A DNA stretch of 64,000 nt from an uncultured Pelagibacteraceae bacterium. GTDB lineage: Bacteria; Pseudomonadota; Alphaproteobacteria; Pelagibacterales; Pelagibacteraceae. A program made the translations under genes and the position numbers. Every line of letters begins with the position of its first letter. The stretch's first letter is position 1. The stretch spans positions 37,506 to 101,505 of the forward strand of contig CABXTN010000002.1 of assembly GCA_902515185.1 (NCBI GenBank), read 5' to 3'. Shown in pieces: positions 1-7,421 of this stretch. The notes below the pieces were generated by a model that worked only from the letters and a program-made list of their open reading frames with translations, did no database searches and was not told where the DNA came from.

Positions 1-530
1 TTACAATACCAACGAATAGAACTGTAGAAGATTTAAGGACTATTTTAGAGCAAAAATATTCGGATATACTTAAAATTGATTTCTCAAAAAAAAACAGTAA
101 TAAAAATTTCTGGTTTATTTCAAAAAATAAAGAAGAACCTAGATTAGCAGATCGTTATATCGATAAGGGTTCTGAGCTAGAACAACCATTAGCCATAGCA
201 AGGGATATTTGTTTACTTTATTCACGAATATCAAATACTAAAAATAGTTTAAAAATTGGGAGATTCTTATTAGAAAATAATGATCTTAGGCATATTATTA
301 GAAGAGTTTTTATAACCGAAAAGTTTCCCTATGCTGAAATACAAGATAATACAATTGGCTCAGAGTTAATGGCTATTGATATGTTAAGACTTAAATTATC
401 TTTTTTCGGTGCTCTTAAGTTCGATCCTCGATCTGATAAATGGTTAAGAATTTCTATGTTTCAAGGAGCGCCTTTACCGCAAGATTTAAAATCATTTGAT
501 GAACATTGGATCTATAATTCTTTAAATTAA
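1..530 (+). CDS. Unknown protein, 5'-truncated by window edge
   Basis: An open frame runs from the left edge (first full codon at base 3) to TAA at 528-530, about 175 codons with no internal stop. The visible part is soluble, charged and without membrane segments. I do not recognise the family. The stop shares its last A with the ATG of the next gene (TAATG), so the two are translationally coupled and probably work together with the DUF3726-like protein. The start lies outside the window. Confidence 0.75.
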   Translation, partial: TIPTNRTVEDLRTILEQKYSDILKIDFSKKNSNKNFWFISKNKEEPRLADRYIDKGSELEQPLAIARDICLLYSRISNTKNSLKIGRFLLENNDLRHIIRRVFITEKFPYAEIQDNTIGSELMAIDMLRLKLSFFGALKFDPRSDKWLRISMFQGAPLPQDLKSFDEHWIYNSLN

Positions 531-1138
531 TGAAAAGCTTTAGTGAAATAGATACTGTTACAAAAAGAGCTAGTAAAGGAGTTGGTTTTAGCTGGGGAGT
601 AGCAGAAGAAGTTGGCAAAAATATAAAATTACTAGAAATGTTTGGTTTACCTGGGTTAAAAAATTTAAATGATTATTTTAATTCACTAAAAATACAAAAA
701 TTTCAAAATTTGACTTTTATTTCTCATCTAAATCAATCAAAAATCCCTTATTGTCCAATTATATCGGGTGTAAGTTTTCTCGATCAAGTCAACGAGCTAA
801 AAGAATTAATTAATATAAAAATAGAAAATATGTCCTATCCAATTTTATTTTTACCTTTTTTAAGCAGAGCATCAGAAGTTGTTGGAAAAAGAATATCCTT
901 CAAATTTGATCAAAATATTTTTTTACTTAATTTTAATCAAAATATTTATTCAAATTATTTTAGCAACAAGGTATTTAAAAATGCAAAAGTAACTGAAATT
1001 AATTTTATAGAAAATTATAATACTTTTAACCTAGAGGAATGGGATAATTTGTACAAATTATCTACTAATACTTTTGTTGAAGAAAGCGAGGAGCTTAAAA
1101 AAAGTGCTGCAGGCGCGGGACTTACTGATAATGACTAA
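530..1138 (+). CDS. DUF3726-like protein
   Basis: A 202-residue protein opens with a segment (residues 4-29) rich in S-E-I, K-R-A, G-x-G-x-S-W-G and A-E-E. This resembles the N-terminus of the alphaproteobacterial DUF3726 family (WGlAeEa-type signature). No catalytic motif or membrane segment is visible, so function is unknown. It overlaps the preceding gene by one base and the following small zinc-ribbon ORF by eight bases, so the three form one operon. Family assignment is from remembered N-terminal similarity only. Confidence 0.6.
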   Translation: MKSFSEIDTVTKRASKGVGFSWGVAEEVGKNIKLLEMFGLPGLKNLNDYFNSLKIQKFQNLTFISHLNQSKIPYCPIISGVSFLDQVNELKELINIKIENMSYPILFLPFLSRASEVVGKRISFKFDQNIFLLNFNQNIYSNYFSNKVFKNAKVTEINFIENYNTFNLEEWDNLYKLSTNTFVEESEELKKSAAGAGLTDND

Positions 1139-1301
1139 AGAATATAATCAAAAAAAATCCTCAAATGATAATGGAGATGAAATGGATAATATTTGTGAAG
1201 AATGTGAAAAGATAGATGAAAGTGTAAGTCAAAACTTGATTTTAAGTGGATATAAATTGTGTAAATCTTGCAGGATTTCGAAAACCCTATTTCCCATTTA
1301 A
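1131..1301 (+). CDS. Small four-cysteine (zinc-ribbon-like) protein
   Basis: A 56-residue ORF starts at ATG 1131, inside the end of the DUF3726-like gene, and ends at TAA 1299-1301. It has two CxxC knuckles (CEEC near residue 21 and CKSC near residue 44), the layout of a small treble-clef or rubredoxin-like zinc site. The N-terminal 20 residues are polar and probably disordered. An upstream in-frame ATG at 1074 would add 19 residues buried in the previous gene and is less likely. Its stop overlaps the stop of the convergent Yip1-like gene by four bases. Function unknown. Confidence 0.6.
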   Translation: MTKEYNQKKSSNDNGDEMDNICEECEKIDESVSQNLILSGYKLCKSCRISKTLFPI

Positions 1302-1843
1302 CTTATATTACCAACCGGCAAAACATCCATTCTACTCATTACAAAAGAAATTGATAAGAAGGCAATAATCAAGAAAGAAAGAAATATAACCCCAAAAGAT
1401 TTAAAATTTGATTTCAGATTTAGTATTTGTTTTGTAGAAATAATTAAAGATGCGAATATCCAAAATTGGGTTAAAAAAATTATAGGAAAGACTAATTCGG
1501 GTATTACAGCAAAAAATCTAATTAATCCTGGTGAGTGTGCATACCCCACGCCTATTAAGATACTCTTAAAAGAAACTTTTGTATTTTTATCTGGAAATAG
1601 CTTTACACCAATCACATAAATAAATATTGCCCATACGAACCAAGCAAAAATTGCAGTAATTCCAGAAATTCCTATAGAAGTTTTTATAACTGTATTTGCG
1701 GCTATAGCGCCGGCCACCCCATCCAATATCATTATTAAACCAGCAAAGTAAATAGCTGCTTCATTAAAATATTTACTGTCTGAATATAGTGACTTATCTA
1801 ATTTAATTGACTTGAATATTATGTCTAAAAAAAATGCAAACAT
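1298..1843 (-). CDS. Yip1-domain family membrane protein
   Basis: This 181-residue protein has about five hydrophobic segments (roughly residues 30-50, 57-80, 93-112, 115-135, 150-170). A G-V-G-Y-A-H-S-P-G-L turn sits between helices 3 and 4, typical of bacterial Yip1-domain (PF04893-like) proteins. The role of bacterial Yip1 homologs is not established. It follows a tiny membrane ORF by two bases and is convergent with the operon at 530-1301. Confidence 0.65.
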   Translation of the reverse strand: MFAFFLDIIFKSIKLDKSLYSDSKYFNEAAIYFAGLIMILDGVAGAIAANTVIKTSIGISGITAIFAWFVWAIFIYVIGVKLFPDKNTKVSFKSILIGVGYAHSPGLIRFFAVIPELVFPIIFLTQFWIFASLIISTKQILNLKSNFKSFGVIFLSFLIIAFLSISFVMSRMDVLPVGNIS

Positions 1844-1845
1844 AT

Positions 1846-1947
1846 CTATTTTTTATTTTTTTGTGCTTTATAAGATATTATTAATGGAAAAAGTATTAGA
1901 GCAATTGCTATAATTATGCAAATACCAATTAAAAAGATTTTAGTCAT
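1846..1947 (-). CDS. 33-residue single-span membrane protein
   Basis: ATG at 1945-1947 opens a 33-codon frame ending two bases before the Yip1-like start. The product is M-T-K, then about 22 hydrophobic residues (I, L, A, G, F), then a basic tail (KAQKNKK), which fits an N-out/C-in single-pass peptide. The tight spacing suggests co-expression with the Yip1-like protein. No clear Shine-Dalgarno is visible, because the upstream bases lie in a GC hairpin (1955-1977). Function unknown. Confidence 0.45.
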   Translation of the reverse strand: MTKIFLIGICIIIAIALILFPLIISYKAQKNKK

Positions 1948-1954
1948 GGTTTTA

Positions 1955-1977
1955 AGGGGGAAGCTAAATTTCCCCCT
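1955..1977 (-). terminator. GC-rich hairpin after the DmdA-like operon
   Basis: An 8-bp stem, AGGGGGAA paired with TTCCCCCT, has a 7-base loop (1963-1969). It lies just downstream (minus strand) of the DmdA-like stop and eight bases before the next minus-strand ATG. It is the only G/C run in a very AT-rich neighbourhood. The following minus-strand bases TTAAAA are a poor U-tract, so it could instead be an RNA-stabilising or attenuating structure. Confidence 0.5.
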
Positions 1978-1985
1978 AAAATTAT

Positions 1986-3344
1986 TTAGCCTTTAACCAC
2001 TTCTCTGGTATTAGCATTAAAGGACTCTTTGAATGGAATATCAACTACCACTGCATCCACAGGTGTTCCTGACTTCTCAGAGTATTTTTCTGGCAGATGA
2101 ATTTTATATTTGGTTCCAACTTTTCCTTTCGGAAAACCATTGGAATTCAAAGTTCCATCAAAAGGAACATATCCCATAGCAATGTTCTGTTTTTTTTCAG
2201 GGTGGTACCAAGGAGAGGTTATGAAACCTACAGGGTCTCCACCACTTTCTGGCGATACTAGCCAAAAATCAGGAGCATATTCTTCAATAGGTTTTCCACC
2301 CAATTCAAATCCGACTAATTGAAGTTTGTATGGTTTCTTTCCATCTTTAAGTTCTGCTTTCATTTTCTCAAGCGCAGCTTTGCCAACATAGTCAGCTTTT
2401 TTATTCCATTCTCCTTTTCCAGAAAGTGAAACTTGATATCCTAAATTACATTGAAAAGGATTGTGTTGATTATCCATATCCTGACCCCATGAAAGAATTC
2501 CTGCTTGAATTCTTCTGTGGTGGGCTGGAGCAATTACCATTAAGTTATGTTTCTTTCCTGCTTCAAGAACTGCGTTCCACATATCCTCTGCATATAAAGT
2601 TGAGTTTCTTAAATAAATTTCATATCCCGCTTCGCCTGAAAAACCTGATTGAGAAATTATAACATCTCTTCCACCAACTTTCCCTGCTCCTAGACCATAG
2701 AAAGGCATGTTATCAAAATCAACTTCATTTCCACACAAATCTTTCATTAGAGCTTTAGCTTTTGGACCTTGAATTTGTACTGGGCTTACATCAATTTCAT
2801 CAATCGTGACATTGAATCTTCCATCTGCATTTACACCTTGAAGATAAAGACCGATATCACTGTCAGATAAACTAAACCAGAATTCATCTTTAGAAATTCT
2901 TAAAAGAATTGGATCGTTTAAAACCCCTCCATAAGCGTTACACAAAATAACATATCTTGCTCTCATTGGAGAAATTTTTGTAGCATCTCTAGTAATTACA
3001 TAGTCGACAAATTTTTCTGCATCAGGACCTTTAACTTGAATTTGTCTTTCTACAGCAACGTTCCACATAGTTACATGATTTACAATTGCATCATACTCTA
3101 CCATAGCTCCACCATCCTCAGGTTTTACATAACCTCTAGGATGATAAATTCTATTATATACTGTCGCTCTCCAACATCCCGCTTTCATAGATAAATGCCA
3201 GTAAGGTGACTTCCTAACTCTTGTAGAAATTAGTAATTCAACTTTTGTTGGTCCGCTTTGTCTTAAATTATAAGGCACATTTCTATCGGACTGGTCTACT
3301 GCTGTATTGTGTCTTACTTTATCATAATCAAACTCTTTAGACAT
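1986..3344 (-). CDS. GcvT/DmdA-like aminomethyltransferase family protein
   Basis: This 452-residue protein contains GcvT folate-binding and C-terminal barrel domains. Features shared with DMSP demethylase DmdA are the V-x-G-P-D-A segment near residue 107, the W-F-S-L-S-D-S-D stretch near residue 157, and S-P-V-Q-I-Q-G-P-K near residue 190. Family members move a methyl or aminomethyl group from a substrate to tetrahydrofolate. True DmdA is about 370 residues; this one carries a different, longer N-terminus (about 70 residues) and longer C-terminal insertions. It is therefore better called a DmdA-like homolog of unproven substrate. It overlaps the upstream MetF-like gene by eight bases and sits downstream of proX-proW, which points to a methylated osmolyte. 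Specificity (DMSP, glycine betaine, sarcosine, other) cannot be read from sequence. Confidence 0.8.
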   Translation of the reverse strand: MSKEFDYDKVRHNTAVDQSDRNVPYNLRQSGPTKVELLISTRVRKSPYWHLSMKAGCWRATVYNRIYHPRGYVKPEDGGAMVEYDAIVNHVTMWNVAVERQIQVKGPDAEKFVDYVITRDATKISPMRARYVILCNAYGGVLNDPILLRISKDEFWFSLSDSDIGLYLQGVNADGRFNVTIDEIDVSPVQIQGPKAKALMKDLCGNEVDFDNMPFYGLGAGKVGGRDVIISQSGFSGEAGYEIYLRNSTLYAEDMWNAVLEAGKKHNLMVIAPAHHRRIQAGILSWGQDMDNQHNPFQCNLGYQVSLSGKGEWNKKADYVGKAALEKMKAELKDGKKPYKLQLVGFELGGKPIEEYAPDFWLVSPESGGDPVGFITSPWYHPEKKQNIAMGYVPFDGTLNSNGFPKGKVGTKYKIHLPEKYSEKSGTPVDAVVVDIPFKESFNANTREVVKG

Positions 3345-4065
3345 ATTTGTTCTCCATCAACCACTTGTTAGTTTCCTTCAAGCCGCCGAATGTATAAATG
3401 TGAAAATAATCAGTATGTGAATTAAGTTTCCCAATTAAATCATTAGGGTCTTTAGGTTTTAATAAATCTAACGCCTTACTAAAATTAGATTTAAGAAAAT
3501 TTAAGGAATTTTTTGCTCCAACAATATTAGCAAATTTAATTAAACTTGATATTTTAAGAGGGCCAGTAATTCCCACATGAACTGGTATACTTTGTTTAGA
3601 AATGAAATCTATTATAGGCTGAGGATCCAATAACCATTGGGTTACTATGTAATCAGCATAAGGCTTTTTATCTATCATAGCTTTTTCTAAATCTGAATCG
3701 GATATATCAGGACTCCCCTCTGGATGTCCAGCAATTCCTATCTTCATCTTCTCAAAATAACCAGTCTCTAAAAGTTGATATGAGCTATCAAACTTACCCG
3801 CAGGTTCACGTCCACCACCTATAACTAGAACTTGTTTAACACCTCCGTCTTTACACATATCAACGTAATCCTTAAGCTGATTATCATTCTCAATTGACCT
3901 AGCTGGAAAATGAGGAATTGGATTATAGCCTTTTTTTACAAGGTTTATTGCCTGTTGAGCCGTTTCTTTATAATCCCCACCTGGAAGCATTGTAATATAT
4001 ATGTCTTTTAATGCTGGTAAAGTGCTCAAGTCAGCTTTAGGTCCAATTTCTAATGAAAATTTCAT
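3337..4065 (-). CDS. MetF-like methylenetetrahydrofolate reductase homolog
   Basis: The 242-residue protein has a MetF-type TIM barrel: an E-I-G-P start, the P-H-F-P-A-R strand near residue 53, an I-G-I-A-G-H-P-E-G motif near residue 109, and V-T-Q-W-L-L-D near residue 140. MTHFR interconverts 5,10-methylene-THF and 5-methyl-THF using FAD. It is about 50 residues shorter than typical MetF. Overlap with the DmdA-like gene suggests it oxidises the methyl-THF made by that protein, the same logic as metF copies in methyl-halide and DMSP demethylation clusters. Direction and cofactor are inferred. Confidence 0.75.
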   Translation of the reverse strand: MKFSLEIGPKADLSTLPALKDIYITMLPGGDYKETAQQAINLVKKGYNPIPHFPARSIENDNQLKDYVDMCKDGGVKQVLVIGGGREPAGKFDSSYQLLETGYFEKMKIGIAGHPEGSPDISDSDLEKAMIDKKPYADYIVTQWLLDPQPIIDFISKQSIPVHVGITGPLKISSLIKFANIVGAKNSLNFLKSNFSKALDLLKPKDPNDLIGKLNSHTDYFHIYTFGGLKETNKWLMENKYV

Positions 4066-4129
4066 TAAGCCGATACTTATTTATTTTATAAAAACTGTCT
4101 ATAAAAATCGTAGAACAAATTGAAACAGT

Positions 4130-5014
4130 TTATTTTTTTTGACCTCTGTGTTTTTGGATCCTTTGACCGTACTGTTGTGTGACTCGGTCAAAAATAATTG
4201 CTAAAGCAACTATGGCAAGACCATTCATCATGCCAAGAGCTAAATATTGATTAGATATAGACTGGAGTATTGGAATTCCAAGGCCTTTTACACCGATCAT
4301 AGAAGCTATAACCACCATAGCTAATGCCATCATAATAGTCTGGTTAACTCCGGCAAAGATAGTAGGTAAAGATAATGGAATTTGAACTGATTTGAGTTTT
4401 TGCATAGGAGTTGCTCCAAACGCTTCACTGGCTTCTAATGCTTCCTTATCTACTTCCCGAATTCCAAGATTGGTTAATCTTACAACCGGTGGTAATGCAT
4501 AAATACAAACTGCTAATAAACCTGGTACTTTCCCAATACCTAAAAGCATAATAATAGGAATTAGATATACAAAGCTTGGTATTGTTTGCATCATATCTAA
4601 AATAGGTAGAATTGATTTTTCAGCCCTATTTGATTTTGACATCAAAACTCCAATTGGAATTCCAACTACTATGCAAACTAATGTAGCTACTGAAATTATA
4701 GCAACTGTAGCCATACAGTTTTTCCACATTCCAAAATAACCAATAACCAAGAAACACAACATAGTTCCTATAACTAATTTTATACTTCTTGAGCCAATCC
4801 ATGCTAACAGACCAAAAACCCCAATTACTATAGGCCAAGGACTTGTTATTAATAATTTTTCAAGCCATATTAAAAAAAATAATAATGGATCAAAGAAACT
4901 TTCGATAGCATCGCCATAAGCTCTAGAAAAATCTTTAAAACCTAAGTCAATTCCTTTTTTAAGGTCTCTTAGAGCCTCTCTATCCATTTCAGGAATTTTG
5001 TTGAAGAAATCCAT
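4130..5014 (-). CDS. proW: Betaine-type ABC transporter permease (ProW/OpuAB family)
   Basis: A 294-residue inner-membrane protein with a cytoplasmic N-terminal stretch of about 45 residues and about 6-7 hydrophobic segments. It has the permease EAA loop (E-A-S-E-A-F-G-A-T-P near residue 192) that contacts the ATPase. Length and order fit ProW/OpuAB. It lies 57 bases downstream of proX, separated by a strong hairpin, and upstream of the DmdA-like/MetF pair. The cognate ATPase is not adjacent; the likely one is proV at 19291-20319. Confidence 0.88.
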   Translation of the reverse strand: MDFFNKIPEMDREALRDLKKGIDLGFKDFSRAYGDAIESFFDPLLFFLIWLEKLLITSPWPIVIGVFGLLAWIGSRSIKLVIGTMLCFLVIGYFGMWKNCMATVAIISVATLVCIVVGIPIGVLMSKSNRAEKSILPILDMMQTIPSFVYLIPIIMLLGIGKVPGLLAVCIYALPPVVRLTNLGIREVDKEALEASEAFGATPMQKLKSVQIPLSLPTIFAGVNQTIMMALAMVVIASMIGVKGLGIPILQSISNQYLALGMMNGLAIVALAIIFDRVTQQYGQRIQKHRGQKK

Positions 5015-5030
5015 GTTACCTATTTTTAAA

Positions 5031-5059
5031 TCTGAACCCGTTTATAAAACGGGTTCAGA
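5031..5059 (-). promoter_or_regulatory. 13-bp perfect hairpin between proX and proW
   Basis: Bases 5031-5043 and 5047-5059 are perfect inverted copies (TCTGAACCCGTTT / AAACGGGTTCAGA) with a 3-base loop, starting 13 bases after the proX stop. The minus-strand sequence after it begins TTT and then turns A-rich, so it is not a textbook terminator. Position and form fit the partial terminator or 3'-stabiliser that raises binding-protein mRNA over permease mRNA in many ABC operons. Confidence 0.75.
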
Positions 5060-5071
5060 TAATTTATATTA

Positions 5072-6082
5072 TTAAAGTGATGCTTTGATTGCTTTCTTAG
5101 CTTTTCCTGACACCCACTTAGACCATACGTCTTCTTGAGTTTTTAGGAATTCTATTGCAGCATCTGCACCTTCGGCTTGGTTTTCACCCATCCACACCAA
5201 CATTCCATTCATCACTGGACCAGGGTAAACTCTTTTCTTAAGATATTTCATACCATCTTTTCCAGCAGTCTTTTTGAAATTGTCAGTAGTTATTGTGAAA
5301 ACTTCAGATTTAACCCATGAAGATTGTTTAGGGTCAGCACATTCTTGCTCTGGTTTAACTAAACAGTTATCCCAGTTATCTTTACCACCCCATTCTCCCA
5401 TGTCTACAGCCTGAAGGTTATATTTTCCAACTAAAGAAGTTGGTGACCAATAATAACCAAACCAGTTTTCTCCTCTTTCAGCAGCCTTAGCTATTGAACC
5501 ATCTAATCCAGCAGCAGAACCAGTCTCTACTATTTTCCAACCTTTACTCTCCATCTCCCATGCTCTAAAATGGTTTCTGTTACTTATTTCACAGCTCCAT
5601 CCCGGAGGACAAATATGAAATCCACCTTTTGATGGATCTTCTGGATGTGGAAAAAGATCTGGTCTTTTTAAAATTTCAGCAGCACTAGTTAGCTCAGGAT
5701 TTTTTTCTAATGTAGCAGGTAATACCCACCATCCTTCACCCAAACCAGTAATCGGAGCTTTATTAATTGAATGCATTTTGCCTTCATCTACTGCTTGATT
5801 TAAAGCAACGATTGCAGCATTAGCCCAAAACTCAGGAGCTACATCAGGCTCACCTTTTTCTTGCATAGATGTGAAAGTCGGCATTGTTGCACCAGGCACA
5901 AGCTCTACTTCACAACCATAACCTTTTTCAAGTATAACTTTATCAACTTCAGCCATGAAATTTGCAGAAGCCCAATTCATGTTTGCAATTGATATCTTTC
6001 CGCAGGCAGCATTCGCAATTCCACTAAAAGAAGTGAAACCTAGAATTACTAAAGCAGAAAGTAATATTTTTTTGATTTTCAT
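5072..6082 (-). CDS. proX: Betaine-type substrate-binding protein (ProX/OpuAC family)
   Basis: A 336-residue periplasmic binding protein. An upstream in-frame ATG at 6124 would precede the signal peptide, so I choose ATG 6080-6082. That start has AAAGGGA nine bases upstream and directly begins a classic signal sequence (K-I-K-K, hydrophobic core, A-N-A-A cleavage). The mature part has ProX/OpuAC features: W-A-S-A-N-F near the N-terminus and several tryptophans (G-W-W-V, Y-Y-W-S-P) of the sort that form an aromatic cage around a quaternary ammonium or sulfonium head. Substrates of the family include glycine betaine, proline betaine and DMSP. It heads proX-proW-metF-like-dmdA-like and is divergent from bhmT. 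Confidence 0.88.
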   Translation of the reverse strand: MKIKKILLSALVILGFTSFSGIANAACGKISIANMNWASANFMAEVDKVILEKGYGCEVELVPGATMPTFTSMQEKGEPDVAPEFWANAAIVALNQAVDEGKMHSINKAPITGLGEGWWVLPATLEKNPELTSAAEILKRPDLFPHPEDPSKGGFHICPPGWSCEISNRNHFRAWEMESKGWKIVETGSAAGLDGSIAKAAERGENWFGYYWSPTSLVGKYNLQAVDMGEWGGKDNWDNCLVKPEQECADPKQSSWVKSEVFTITTDNFKKTAGKDGMKYLKKRVYPGPVMNGMLVWMGENQAEGADAAIEFLKTQEDVWSKWVSGKAKKAIKASL

Positions 6083-6251
6083 TATTTTCCCTTTGTTAAA
6101 TTTAACTATATAATCTGACCACATTGGCCCCTAAAAAGCAAATCAGATTCAACTAAAAGTTGAAATAAAAATGTCTTTTATAAGGTATAATTTTATAATA
6201 ATTTTTAAACTAATGAAAAAAGTATCAATTAATAATCAAATTGGTTTCAAA

Positions 6252-6361
6252 TTTAATTTAAATTGTAAAACAGTTTTTCAACAATCAATCATCAGAGACA
6301 GTTACTAAAATTTTCCTCGAATTAAGAAAAATTAATTACAATTTAATTTAAAGGAGGAAAA
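6252..6361 (+). promoter_or_regulatory. Structured 5' leader of bhmT, possible riboswitch
   Basis: The strong Shine-Dalgarno AAGGAGG (6351-6357) can be masked. TTTTCCTC at 6311-6318 is a perfect 8-base complement of GAGGAAAA at 6354-6361, which covers half the Shine-Dalgarno and reaches the start codon. A second, longer inverted repeat (6252-6268 with 6336-6352, 16 of 17 matching) ends at the first base of the GGAGG core. Two mutually exclusive folds around a ribosome site are what a translational switch looks like. SAM-V riboswitches are known upstream of bhmT in Pelagibacter, but I could not confirm that consensus by eye. Confidence 0.5.
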
Positions 6362-7420
6362 ATGAAAAAAAATTTAATTACAAGATTAAACGAAGGTCCA
6401 ATTCTTTGTGCAGAGGGATACTTATTTGCTATGGAAAGAAGAGGATATCTGTCTGCTGGAGCTTTTGTACCAGAGGTAGTCTTAGAGCACCCAGAAGTAG
6501 TTACGCAATTACATAAAGAGTTTATAAGATCTGGTTCGGATGTTGTGCAAGCCTTTACTTATTATGGACATAGAGAAAAATTAAGATTGATTGGTAAAGA
6601 AGATTTACTTGAACCATTACAAAAAAATGCTTTAAAAATTGCAAAAGATGCGGCAAATGAATTTAAAGATTTAGATCTTATGGTTTGTGGTGACGTTGCA
6701 AATACAAATATTTATAACCCAACAGATAAAAAATCTCATGCTGAATGTCAAAAAATGTATGAGGAACAAGTAAAATGGGCAAAAGAAGCTGGTGTAGATT
6801 TTGTGATTGCGGAAACAATTAATTGGACAGGAGAAATGGAAATAGCTTTAAAAGCAATTAAGCAAGAAGGGCTTATTGCTGTTGCTAACTTTGCAATACC
6901 TAAGGGAGATTTAACTAGAGAAGGTCATACAGCAGAAGATGCTTGTAAAATGATTGAAGATCAAGGAGCAGATGTTGTGGGTTTGAATTGTTATAGAGGA
7001 CCTAAAATGACAATGAAATTATTAAAAAAAATTAGAGATAAAGTTTCTTGCCACGTCGCTGCTCTGCCAGTTCCATACAGAACCTCGGAAGAGTATCCAG
7101 GTTTTTTAAATCAACCCAAAGAAACTGTTGACCCTGACTGCTCTTGTATACCCGGTGATAATATTTTTCCTGTGGCCCTTGATCATTTATATTGCAATAG
7201 ATTTGAAATGGGTGAGTTTGCAAAAGACTGTGAAGAAATGAATGTAAATTTTATTGGAATATGTTGTGGCGCTGAACCCCATCATGTCAGAGAAATGGCA
7301 GTAGCACTTGGAAGAAAACCAGAGTCTTATAAATATTATCCAGACATAAGTAGACACTGGTTACACGGAAAGGATAAATCTTTTTTAGAACTAAATACCA
7401 GTATGAAGAAAAAATATTAA
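6362..7420 (+). CDS. bhmT: Betaine-homocysteine S-methyltransferase
   Basis: A 352-residue zinc-dependent methyltransferase that moves a methyl group from glycine betaine to homocysteine, giving dimethylglycine and methionine. Zinc ligands are visible: C210 in G-L-N-C-Y-R-G-P and the C301-C302 pair in G-I-C-C-G-A-E-P-H-H. The N-terminal E-G-Y and A-F-T-Y-Y-G motifs fit BHMT rather than MetH-type domains. Translation starts after AAGGAGGAAAA. It is followed after a single base by a DMGDH-type gene, whose substrate is the BHMT product, and is divergent from proX. Confidence 0.92.
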   Translation: MKKNLITRLNEGPILCAEGYLFAMERRGYLSAGAFVPEVVLEHPEVVTQLHKEFIRSGSDVVQAFTYYGHREKLRLIGKEDLLEPLQKNALKIAKDAANEFKDLDLMVCGDVANTNIYNPTDKKSHAECQKMYEEQVKWAKEAGVDFVIAETINWTGEMEIALKAIKQEGLIAVANFAIPKGDLTREGHTAEDACKMIEDQGADVVGLNCYRGPKMTMKLLKKIRDKVSCHVAALPVPYRTSEEYPGFLNQPKETVDPDCSCIPGDNIFPVALDHLYCNRFEMGEFAKDCEEMNVNFIGICCGAEPHHVREMAVALGRKPESYKYYPDISRHWLHGKDKSFLELNTSMKKKY

Positions 7421-7421
7421 C

